Assembly (NCBI GenBank): GCA_015680685.1
Contig: MNCI01006052.1
Location: forward strand, 166,831 to 230,830
Source of the DNA: Gnetum montanum
Taxonomy: Eukaryota > Streptophyta > Gnetopsida > Gnetales > Gnetaceae
DNA: 64,000 nt
Reading direction: 5' to 3'
The notes beneath the pieces were generated by a model. It searched no databases. It saw only the letters and a list, made by a program, of their open reading frames with translations, and was not told where the DNA came from. This document shows positions 1 through 10,050 of this stretch, piece after piece (the stretch's first letter is position 1; the number at the start of each line of letters is the position of its first letter). A program made the translations under genes and the position numbers.

Positions 1-100
1 CGATATCGCAGGGATAGACGCGATATCGCGGCGGTCGCGATATCGCGGTCGCGATATCGCGTACGCGATATCGCAGCCTAATGCAAGTCGCGTCTCATCA
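1..100 (-). mobile_element. R1: outer end of an LTR, cut by window edge
   Basis: This is the U3 end of an LTR lying on the minus strand. Read on the minus strand it begins TGATGAGACGCGACTTGC, the same start as the 3' LTR of R5, followed by at least five GCGATATCGC boxes. The LTR edge is at 100. The adjacent ATTAC (101-105) is the expected half of a 5-bp target duplication; the other half is outside the window. The paralogous sequence near 30790-30800 lacks this insertion, which supports the boundary. Confidence 0.85.
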
Positions 101-733
101 ATTACCATTTAAATTTATCTTTAAATACAAAATGAGAGGTCTTTCATGGATATGATAAAACCATTTCATCATTATCTTTATATATCTTTATATTTATTGC
201 CAATGATAAGTAGCTCAAGTAGTTAGTTCATTGTTTTGTTAAGCATGTAGTTGCCAATTCAAGTTACATTTGAAGCAACATTATATTTTTCTATACTTAT
301 TCTAATGTATCTTGTTGATCTCACTCTCTCTTGCTCTTCCTCTTTGTTTGAAACATAAAGATTACTTAATATAAGTAATTCAGATACTTGGGTTACTTGT
401 CCAAGTGAATAATGAAATTAACAATGATGTGACAAACAGAAATGAAGTAGGATGAATAAAATGATGAGAAGCTAGTAGTGTGCTTTATAATAGAAGAATC
501 CCTACTAGGTTGAAGAGAAAGTTCTATAAAGCTATTATTAAACCTATAGTCATTTGTAGTAAGAAATGTCGACCTATCACAAAGCATGAAACTCAAGATT
601 GACATGTAGTAGAGATGTGAATGCTAAGGTAGATGTTGGGTATGACTAAGAAAGATTGAATAAAAAATTCTCTTGTTAGAATAAGTTTGGTAGTAGTACC
701 CATAAAATCATCTTAGATGGTAGCTAACCCCAT
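101..733 (+). pseudogene. RTE-type LINE reverse transcriptase fragment
   Basis: Conceptual translation of the plus strand around 460-720 gives peptides such as RRIPTRLKRKFYKAIIKP and MLRWMLGMTKKD. These match the thumb/C-terminal part of RTE-clade LINE polymerases in plants, where an LKGKFYRTAIRPA-like block is followed by EMRMLRWM. Several stop codons interrupt it. The same segment occurs at 30800-31449, and both end at the same point against a related LTR. It is a dead fragment; the antisense open frame across it is incidental. Confidence 0.65.
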
Positions 734-1607
734 TGATGAGTCGCATTTTCTAGGTTACGTCGATGCGGCCCTGTTGATGTGACTATGTTGATGTGGGATT
801 TGATGCATTGACGTGGCCTTGTCGATGCATTATTTGTTTTTTCCCATCAATACACACTCACCTACTGTGTTTATGGCATCATTTGCCATAGTTGTAGTGG
901 AGCTCTTGCAGTGTTGTCATTTGAAAGTTAGAATATTTTTCTAAGTGCCCACAGTAGGAGTTAGAAAGTGTACGAATCTTTATTCAAGTACTGTTGTACT
1001 TGAGCATGGTAGTGTGTGTAGAAATAAATATGAGCTTTCTGATAAACCTTGTAGCACTTTGAAATAGATTAATTATTTATTTATGCATTTCATGTTTTAT
1101 GCAATTTCCTTTAATGCTTAAAGTAATTAAGTAATCAATTAAGCTAAATTGAATAGAGATTAATTAAGCACATAAGTACGACAACTTTAAGCATATGCTT
1201 GTCGCTTGGTAATTCTAGCAATGCTTAACATTTGGTAACTTAGTAGCGTTAAACATGTTTAGGATGTGTATGACAAGTGGGAACACATGCTTATCTTAGA
1301 ATTAGTTAGGTGTAGCTAGTTAGATTAAATTAGCAATTTGATTATTTTATTTTATTCATTATTCTTTATCATTAGGTAGCTTAAAATACAAAACATAAAA
1401 ATGAGAAAAATCATATGCCTTAGTTGCACTTAACCATACCTTTGCATTTCACAAGTGTAATTGGGAAGATAATGATTGTAACGGTTAGTTTTACTTCTTA
1501 GAGACCACTATACTTAGAAGGCTATAAGTCTACGGAATTTGACTAGATTGTGCGCAAACACTTAGTGATTTGTATGGTTGGGCATAGGGTTTACTCGCTG
1601 CTCATCA
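734..1607 (+). mobile_element. R2: solo LTR (Ty3/gypsy, GTCGATG-motif type)
   Basis: An 874-bp LTR starts TGATGAGTCGC and ends CTGCTCATCA. It is flanked by CCCAT (729-733) and CTCAT (1608-1612), a 5-bp target duplication with one change. It is homologous to the 5' LTR of R7 (31450-32329). No primer site or interior follows, so it is a solo LTR. U3 carries repeated GTCGATG / TTGATG / ATTGACG boxes with GGCC (about 757-825). A U5 stem ATAAG/CTTAT pairs 1172-1176 with 1290-1294. Confidence 0.85.
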
Positions 1608-2745
1608 CTCATGTAGTTGGAAGAAGGCTAAGATGATGATACTAATTCTCATCATCCTTAAGCTCATGAATTTGTTTGAAGATAATTATAGGATTTAAAT
1701 TTATGATTTAAGAGAAGGTCATGATCCAAGATGATGGCATAAATACACACCATTTTTACCTATATCATAGCTCACAAAAAAAGAAAATTCATCTCTACAT
1801 TGTGCAAGAACTGCAAAAGTTGTTCATTGAAGTTTTCATAAGTAATTTACAACATTACAAAATTGAACATGAATTAAACATATGCACTTATAATGGTAAT
1901 AGTTATAGAAGTTAGATACATTCTAGTAAATAATATGTTGTGTACTACTATAAAACAATGTTTTATTTTCACTTTAAAAGTAATGTCTCACCAAAATTTT
2001 AAGAATGAATATTATAAAAAGGATATAGTATCATCTTCAACAATGTTCTCACCAACCAATATTGTCAAATATTTAAATAAGATTTAGAAGTGTAACACAT
2101 GAATTAAACATGTGCACTTATAACGGTAATAGTTGTAGAAGTTAGATACATTCTAGTAAATAATATGTTTGTGTACTACTATAAAACAATGTTTTATTTT
2201 CACTTTAAAAGTCATGTCTCACCAAAATTTTACGAATGAATATTATAAAAAGGATATAGTATCATCTTCAACAATGTTCTCGCCAACCAATATTGTCAAA
2301 TATTTAAATAAGATTTAGAAGTGTGACAAAGTATGAGACATGCATATCTTTCAAAACCTACACATTGAAAGTATGAATGCATTAGTATACTATAAAAATT
2401 GCATGTTAAGGAATAAAGGAATAGTGGACAATGTTACGTTATCTATCAATTTATCAATGAATTTCATAAGCAAAAAGCTACATGCCTAATATTTTGCAAC
2501 AAAAACAATTACCAAACAATTGAAATATTGGTAATATAATACAACATAATGAAAGATCTCTAAAGTCTTAGTCAAAGATATTTGTTTAGAAGAGTGAAAA
2601 TCAATGTTATTATTTGTTTTTGGGCTTTCACTATCAAAGTTGCTTCAAAAAAATTATCATTCATTAAAAATTTATATCATGTATGCTCCATTGATATTTG
2701 AGTTTAACACACACTATGCTAATATGTAGGCTTAACCAAAAATTA
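1608..2745. other. AT-rich non-coding stretch
   Basis: I see no gene here. The only structure is the two-copy tandem duplication listed separately. Short open frames fall on its repeated unit and show no family resemblance. Confidence 0.6.
1867..2328. repeat. Tandem duplication, 230-bp unit, two copies
   Basis: The block beginning ACATGAATTAAACAT at 1867 repeats at 2097 with few substitutions, through the shared end near TTTAGAAGTGT. It is a simple direct tandem duplication of non-coding AT-rich DNA. Confidence 0.9.
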
Positions 2746-3149
2746 ATTTGTATATACTAAACAAAGCTTACTCATTCTTTATACATTGAATTTTTATAAT
2801 TCTTTCTTTCATTACAATTATTTATTAAAAATAACATTACGTTGTTGGTTTCATCTGGAAGGAAGAAAAAATTTTCATAGATAAATTCCTAAAGCCATGC
2901 ATAAGCAACTAAGAAATATCTAAGATGCTTTCTCATATTCTCATAGTGACTGGGTACAAGATGAAAATTCAAGAATTACAAATTGTATCCTTGATGCATT
3001 CTTGACTGTATCTTGATAGTACCAAAAATAAACAATTTTACAAATATTTAATTCTTGCTGATTGCACATTTAACTGAATCAAGTTTCCATAGCCCTAAAC
3101 CTTTTTTTCTTGCTGTTTTAATTTATGGTGTTCTGTATGTGCAATATTT

Positions 3150-3703
3150 TCAGGATAGAACATGTTGGGTTGGGAAGCAAGGGATCCCCTGTTTCAGAGA
3201 AGATGAAGGATAAGATTCCCACGAATAAACAGGCCATGAAGACAAACTTACATTATTATCATCCTCAGTTCTTCTGAATTTATCAAATTCTCCTTCTAAC
3301 GGAACTAAATCTAAATCATGGCTGGACCAAGACACGATAATTTGATTAGATTCTCCTTCATCTTTGGCCACATTCATAGGCACCTCATTCTGCTGAGTCT
3401 CTTCTGTGCAGCCAAAGATTTCTGTCTCTAGCAATTTCATGAACTTGTTCAACTCTTCTCCTCTACTACTGATTCTACTTGATCATCATCACTTTCTAAC
3501 AGAGCAGCCAGATCCTTAAGATCCGCAGAAAAATTATCCGAGATTTTGTTGGGTATTTTGAATTCTGCTGCAGAGCCATTCAATTTTTTGAAGTCTACAA
3601 ATTCATCTAGCTCCTGGACATCATCTTCTTCTGGTCTAGGTCTCTTCCTTGCAGATTTCTCATCATGACCAATAGATGATATTTCTCCAGCTGAAACTGC
3701 CAT
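3150..3703 (-). pseudogene. Acidic 184-codon protein gene, copy 1, frameshifted
   Basis: I do not recognise this protein. The minus-strand frame starts at 3703 with MAVSAGEISS, has a basic KRPRPEE stretch that could be a nuclear signal, then acidic segments (EEDDVQELDEF, LLESDDDQ), a helical-looking NKFMKLLETEI segment, and ends FPTQHVLS. A paralogue lies at 55715-56270. Copy 1 is 554 nt and the other 556 nt, against 555 for an unbroken frame: this copy lacks one base near 3453-3457, giving an early stop after VVEEKS. A TATA-like TATATAAA (complement of 3773-3780) lies about 70 bp upstream of the ATG, so it may descend from a real host gene. No domain supports a function. Confidence 0.6.
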
Positions 3704-3772
3704 CTTCTAAACAAATTGCTCAAGAATGCATGCTCTTGGATGGATGGATGAAATCTGATGAATACAATCAGA

Positions 3773-3780
3773 TTTATATA
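3773..3780 (-). promoter_or_regulatory. TATA-like box upstream of acidic protein gene
   Basis: The minus strand reads TATATAAA about 70 bp upstream of the ATG at 3703. It is conserved in the paralogue at 56396-56403. Confidence 0.45.
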
Positions 3781-4176
3781 GCAACGACTACAAAAAAACT
3801 TATAAGATGGCGTAAGATTAAAAACTGTTCTGGCCTCACATGGCAAGAAACAACAGAAAAAGTTTTAGATATTGGGAGAAGATAATTATGGTAGACGGCA
3901 AACTGCTACTGGTGCTAAGCCTCAAATGCATAATTTTATTAAGAATCTTCCCAGTGCTTGTGCTGTGGGAAATTGCGAAAAAGCCAAAACAGATTCTAAC
4001 AATCAATTTTAATTTTTGTTGCTTTTGTTTGTTGCCAAAGTCAGAACAGGATATCATAGCAAATGAAACCCAGATCCAGCATGGCTAAGTTGTCTGCACT
4101 TTTGGTTTTGAATCCTTTGTCAGAGGTGGCATGGTTTGATGCTTAGCTGCAAAATCCATAAATTTGATCTTATAGG

Positions 4177-5543
4177 TGTTGAGGCCAACCTCACCCATGC
4201 TAGGCATAGTGCCTTGACCATCAGTAATAACATAACTATTGCACTTTATATTAGTTGCAAGGTTAGATATAGAATTGTAGAGGTAATGTTCTATAGAATT
4301 ACAACTCGATGTGTAAACCTCTATTGAGATGCTTTTTTGTGCTTATCTTTATTACTAGTAACAAGTGCCATCAATTTTATATATCAAAAGTTGTTATTGT
4401 ATGCATTTCACACTGTTTCAAATGTCAAATATTGGTGGTGGCAGTTTTCCGCGTAGTGTTTGGCATGGCAAAGGCAGTTGGCGGTTGATGGCAGTTAATA
4501 GCAACATCTGGTTTAGGGTTAGGGTTTCTCCTACAGGGCTGCTATGAAGAGGAAAGGGCAAACCGCTAGGAGGGGCCAGAGCTAGAGTTTGCAGCGATCA
4601 TTTTCTGTTCTTCTGGTAGGCAACACCAACAGCAGGCGCGTGAGACGTGCGGTAGAGACCAACACCCAACAGCGGCGGTGCCAGCGCAGTCACAGGTGTA
4701 TCCGACACTGGGCAGCGATCAGGGGCCTCTTCTGGGATGTGTAGTCTCTGTCTGGAGACCGGTGGCTGAATCTTCCCTTTGCCTTTAGTAACGGCAGGGT
4801 GTACCGCTCTCAAGCAACGACAAGTGCACCAATTGAGGCATAGGTGGCTGCACGTGATTGTAGTAAACGGCAGCAAGCTCTCTCTCTCGTTCTTGTGACC
4901 ACCAGTGGTTGCTGATGGATTCGAGACGTTGGCTAGCGGAAAATCCTCCAGGGGCATCTATGAGTTTCTAAGCCTCTAAGCAGATCGCAGATGCGTACGC
5001 CCAGACAACAACGTTAGCAGGGTGGGTGTTGGTGGTAGCAATAGATGTTGGTTTTCTGATTTTCTTTTTCTCTCACCCGTAGCAGATGGCACACTAGATG
5101 ATGGATGTGCAGACAATGGTGAATGCCACAAAAGGTTGTTGTAGTGAATGAGGTGACAGACGACGGAGGTCTCTCCTCTTCCAATCAGCAAGAGGAGATC
5201 TTGAGTACAATCAATCTTGAGTTGAACCAACAACAGGAACCATAAACATAGAGCACTAGATAAATTTTAATTTTAATTTTGTGTTATTTATTTTACTCAA
5301 AAACTACACAAATGTTTAATTTTGATTTTTATATGTTTTGCAAAACATAACAGAATGCTCCTAAAATTAAATTTAAGTTTCAATAGTGTTTAGAATATTA
5401 TTATTATTGTCTTTTCACATAACTCTTTCCAGCTAAGACTATTTCTGAGTTTCCATACCCATATGGGAGATGCCCTAGGCGATAGTCTCCTAAAACGAGT
5501 TTTCATAGGTGTTGGCGGCATGTCCAAAATTTAAGCATCAACA
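4177..5543 (+). repeat. R3 5' LTR
   Basis: This 1367-bp LTR has an AT-rich start, a GC-rich middle (about 4440-5240) and an AT-rich end. An antisense open frame in the GC-rich part is not conserved in the partner LTR and is not called. Confidence 0.88.
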
Positions 5544-6030
5544 CCTTTTTGGCGCTAGAAGGAGAGTAGTTTCTCAACCTTTTCTTTATTTTTCTTTTAT
5601 GTTTTATTTCTTAAAAAAAAAGACCTAAGGAAAAATCTAAAAGTTGTGGCTTACTATGATCTAATATGAGCTTTACCTTGTCCTCCTTATTAAGTTCTGT
5701 TGAAGTCTCATGCTCCAAAAAGTCTGGATACTCTTACTGTTACCTTGTGACAATATTGAGAGAGCTTAACTATATATATATATCATATATATATAGATCT
5801 TAGTTAAAATAACAATAAATTATATATTTAGATTTTAATGGTTGTTTGGATGGCCTATGTCAGTGTCTCTTTTGATTATTTGGTTATTTTAATCATATTT
5901 AGAACATTATAGTTTACTTTCAAGTTTGCATTTCTTGTTTCATGTTGTTTTTATTTCCCCATCTGTTGCATTTTCATTCAAAATTTTATGATCCTTGCAT
6001 TTGCATACAATCTGTAGTTTGGGGGCTAAG

Positions 6031-7450
6031 TGTTGAGGGCAACCTCACCCATGCTAGGCATAGGGCCTTGACCAACAGTAATAACATAACAATTGCACTT
6101 TAAATTAGTTGCAAGGTTAGATATAGAGTTGTAGAGGTGATGTTCCCTAGAATTACAACTGGATGTGTAAACCTCTATTGAGATGCTTCTGAGTTCATAT
6201 AGTATTTGAATTTACACGGTAACTTTTTTGTGCTTATCCTTATTACCAATAACAAGTGCCATCAATTTTCTATATCAAAAGTTGTTATTCTATGCATTTC
6301 ACACCGTTTCAAATGTCAAATATTGGTGGTGGCAGTTTCCCCGCTTAGCGTTTGGCATGGCAAAGGCAGTTGGTGGTTGATGGCAGTTAACAGAAACAGA
6401 TGGTTTAGGGTTAGGGTTTCTCTCCCAGGGCCGCTATGAAGAAGAAAGGGCAGAGCCACTAGGAGGGGGTAGAGCTAGAGTTTGCAGCAACCATTTTCTA
6501 TTCTTCTAGTAGGCAACACCGATGGTAGGTGCGTGAGACGTGCAGTAGAGACCAACGCCCAACAGCGGCCATGCTAGCGCAGTCATAGGTGTATCCGACA
6601 CCGAGCAACGATCAGGGGCCTCTTCTGGGATGTGTAGCCTCTGTTTGGAGACCGGTGGCTAAATCTTCCCTTTGCCTTCAGTAACAGTAGGGTGTACCAC
6701 TCTCGAGCAACGACACGTGCACCAATTGAAGCATAGGTGGCTGCGCGTGATTGTAGGAAACGACAGCAAGCTCTCTCTCTCATTCCTGTGACCACTAGTG
6801 GTTGCTAACGGATTCTAGACATTGGCTAGCGGCAAATCCTCCAGGGGCATCTACGAGTTTCTAAGCCTCTAAGCAGATCGCAGACGCGCACGCCCAGACA
6901 GTGACGTTAGCAGTAGGCGTGGGTGTTGGCGGTAGCAGTAGATGTTGGTTTTCTGATTTTCTTTTTCTCTCATCCGTAGTAGATGACACCAGACGATGGA
7001 CGTGCAGACAACGGTGAATGCCACAAAAGGTTGTTGTAGCGAATGAGGTGATAGACGACGGAGGTCTCTCCTCTCCAAATTAGCAAGAGGAGATCCTGAG
7101 TACAATCAATCCTAAGTTGAACCAACATCAAGAATCATAAACTTAGAGCACCAGATAAATTTTAATTTGAATTTGAATTTTTGTTTTGTGTTATTTATTT
7201 TACTGAAAAACTACACAAATGTTTAATTTTGATTCTTATATGTTTTTCAAAACATAACAGAATGCTCCTAAAATTAAATTTAAGTTTCAATATTGTGTTT
7301 AAAATATTATTATTATTGTTTTGTCACATAACTTTTTCCAGCTGAGACTATTCCTTGGTTTTCATACCCATATGGGAGGCATCCTAGGCGATAGTCTTCT
7401 AAAATGAGTTTTCACAGATGTTGGCGGTGTCCAAAATTTAAGCATCAACA
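6031..7450 (+). repeat. R3 3' LTR
   Basis: This 1420-bp LTR is the direct repeat of 4177-5543. It follows a polypurine-like TTTGGGGGCTAAG and is followed by the ATAGG target duplication. Small indels separate it from its partner, so the insertion is not recent. Confidence 0.88.
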
Positions 7451-7499
7451 ATAGGCATTTTACCAAACTAAGAAAGATATAAATTTAATCTCATGAAGT

Positions 7500-10045
7500 T
7501 GTTGATGCATAAATTTTGGTGGCACCAACACCGGGAAGGAAAGAAAACTTGTTTTAAAAGACTATAGCCTAGGGTACCTCCCTTATGGGTACAAAAACTC
7601 TAGAGAACTCGTTTTAAAAGACTATAGCCTAGGGTGCCTCCCTTATGGATACAAAAACCCTAGAATAGTTTTAACTAAAGAGGGTTATGTGGCCTTTTAC
7701 AAATAATAAACTTTAAAAAAATTCAAGAACTTAAATTAAATAATTGTTCAATACAATGAGTAACTAAAGAAATGAAATTTCCTACTTTGGCTGTACCATA
7801 GCCATGTGCGTCGTGAAGAACACCATCGCCTGTGTTCACTCTTGGGCAGAAAAATTGTGACCACCATCTGAAGAAGGACAGAGAAAGCTGTATCGCTAGG
7901 AAGAAAAGAGGCTTCCATTGTTCTATGCCCCGCCATTGGGAGGAACCTACATTGTCGCAGGAACCTACATTGTCGCTGCTAGTTCGTTGCGATAGCTAAA
8001 GAGGGAGGAAAGAGGTCACCGTAGTTGCGTTGCTAATTGGTAGCAGTGGATTTAGGGTTTAGGGTTTAAGACAGAAAATAAATATCAGAAAAGAAAATAA
8101 TAACTAAAAAGGTGTTGATGCATAAATTTTGGTACCAGCAGAGGGCTATGTGGCCTTTTGCAAACTAAAGAGAAAAAGAAAATCTGGAATCTCGAATGCA
8201 ATGAGTAACTAAAAAAATGAATTTTCTTTAGTCTAGCTGTTTTGCTATCCACTGTTGGGTTGGAAGACTCTGACCAGAGAGGCTCCGCTGTCCTATGCCC
8301 TGCCACTGGCAGAAACTTGCATTGTCGGTGCTAGTTTGCTGCAATACCTGAGGGAGGAAAGAGACTGCTGCAGTTGCTGGGAGGACCGCTGCAACTTACC
8401 ACATGCCTTGGTCGTTGATGTGCTGCTGTCCACTGCAAAAAAAATAAGGAAACCGTTGTCTGCGGCTTTTCTATTACCTTTTACTACTGCATGTACTGTG
8501 CGTTGCCAATGGGCGGTAAGGAGAGAAAAGCCTTTGATGTATGGGCAGTAGGGAGAGAAAAACCTTTGATGCATATGCCGCGCAAAGAGACTACCTTGCT
8601 GACGCACCGAGCACCGTCCATGTACCTGAAACAAAAGAAACAAAGAGAGAGAAGAACAAAAAGAGACTGTCGCCTCCTTTAAGCCGCGTCCGCCTTGCTC
8701 ACGGGGAGGAGAGAAGGCCCCAGAGAAAAAGGAAAGAGCCCCCCACTCTGGAAGAGCGCCTCTGCCCTCTTAATAGCCGTTGGTGCCCGTTTAAATGCCC
8801 ACGCTCTCTGTGAAACGCCTGCCACGTCCACCACTTCATTGTAACTATTGCCACGTCTGTTTATAACTTCTGCCTCCCACGTTCACACCAGCAACGCATA
8901 AGCGCAGCCATTACATGTAATGGGCGCACCACCACCCAACGTCCCACGCGGTAACGCCCATGACGTCTGCAATTGCGGAATAATGGCCACCCTCCTGCGC
9001 AGCTACCATTATGTGATGCAGCAAGAGTAACCACAGCATACACTGAAGATTTCGGAACCAAAATAAACGAGGGCCTGGCGAACACAACGTTGATACATAT
9101 GACATTTTTTTTATGGTAATACCACAGAAACAGTGGGTTTGAAATACGTGAACAGAGCTATAGATGCAGCAGCAGTGGACCGACGGCCTGATCCAGAGCC
9201 CACTCAAGTTTGGTTTTTTTTTTTTTTTTTAATGGCGTGTTGGTACCAGCAAATCAAATTTCTGTCCAAGCCAGTAAACGGGAAGTTTCTTGAAATTCAA
9301 ATGCAGAATCTTCACATAGTTGCACAGTTCCTTTATTTCGGATTATTTAACTCAAATTTACAAGCCAGATAGCTCTGTTTGTATTCCAAACCAAATTAGT
9401 TGATTATTTGCACGTAGGGTAAGAATTCCAACCTCCAAGGCAAAATAAAAATAAAAAAAATAAAAATAAAAATAAAAATATATGCTTTGCACGACCCCAT
9501 CTGTTTTAAAACTCATGTTATGACTTCAAATCATGTAGCAATTTTACGATTGTATTGTGTTGTATCATTTAACAATACATATATTTAATGGTCAAACTAA
9601 AATTGGATGTATTTAATTATTTTCGAAGATATATTTTTTAACAAAATTTATTTATAATTCATCATAATTGTAGCCTTGTTCTAATATAATGAGTCTAGCT
9701 ATATGAGTTTTTATTATTATCATTGTCTCTATGAAAAGCTGTGTTTTTATTTATGTTGCAATTTTTTTCAAATCATGTTTAATCATTTTTCCTATGTCTA
9801 TTTTGGTCCTAATGATATATAAGTTTTTTTTAAGGCTCATTATCTAATCTTCTTTACATATGTCTAAGCCATCCAAGATACCACTCCCATAGTTTATTTG
9901 AAATATAAGTAACTCCAAGTTTTCTTGTATTGCAGAGTTTATCTTTTTTTCTCACATTCATCATCCATCTAAGTATTTGCATTTCTACCACATTAATTTG
10001 TTAATCATAGCCCTGTGCCTAGCTTGGGTGAGGTTGACATCAATA
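7500..10045 (-). mobile_element. R4: degenerate relative of R3, internally deleted
   Basis: The left edge TGTTGATGCATAAATTTTGG is the complement of the R3 LTR end. The right edge (GGGTGAGGTTGACATCAATA) is the decayed complement of the R3 LTR start. GAAGT at 7495-7499 and 10046-10050 is the target duplication. A second LTR terminus starts at 8113 and its flank (complement CCTTTTTAG) matches the bases following the R3 5' LTR, so 8113-10045 is probably the 5' LTR and 7500-8112 a truncated 3' LTR plus interior. A GC-rich block spans about 8240-9200 and a T17 tract sits at 9214-9230. No coding capacity is credible. Confidence 0.7.
7551..7670. repeat. 60-bp tandem duplication inside R4 LTR
   Basis: The unit beginning GTTTTAAAAGACTATAGCC at 7551 repeats exactly 60 bp later at 7611. 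The complement of this unit occurs once in each R3 LTR, so the duplication is specific to R4. Confidence 0.9.
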
Positions 10046-10050
10046 GAAGT

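Larger units (their letters stand above)
4177..7450 (+). mobile_element. R3: non-coding LTR retrotransposon with 487-bp interior
   Basis: Two LTRs (4177-5543 and 6031-7450), starting TGTTGAGG and ending GCATCAACA, flank an interior of only 487 bp. A perfect 5-bp target duplication ATAGG lies at 4172-4176 and 7451-7455. The paralogous locus near 56825-56835 preserves the pre-insertion site. The interior starts with TGGCGC within a primer-site-like stretch (5549-5554), contains an AT dinucleotide tract (about 5773-5800), and ends with a purine-rich TTTGGGGGCTAAG before the right LTR. There is no coding sequence, so it is non-autonomous, resembling TRIM/SMART elements in interior size but with long LTRs. 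Confidence 0.9.

Noticed and set aside
1-100. CRISPR-like or satellite array of GATATCGC boxes
   Set aside because: Boxes are irregularly spaced, palindromic and always inside LTR U3; no spacers.
393-605. 70-codon minus-strand frame, repeated at 31100-31342
   Set aside because: Antisense of the LINE thumb region; the plus strand carries the recognisable peptides.
4598-4957. 119-codon antisense frame in R3 LTR, and similar frames in 6583-7105
   Set aside because: Frame and length are not kept between the two LTRs, and composition explains openness in a GC-rich block.
8255-9207. Several 70-116 codon frames on both strands
   Set aside because: Overlapping frames in the GC-rich core of R4 with no domain and no conservation with R3.
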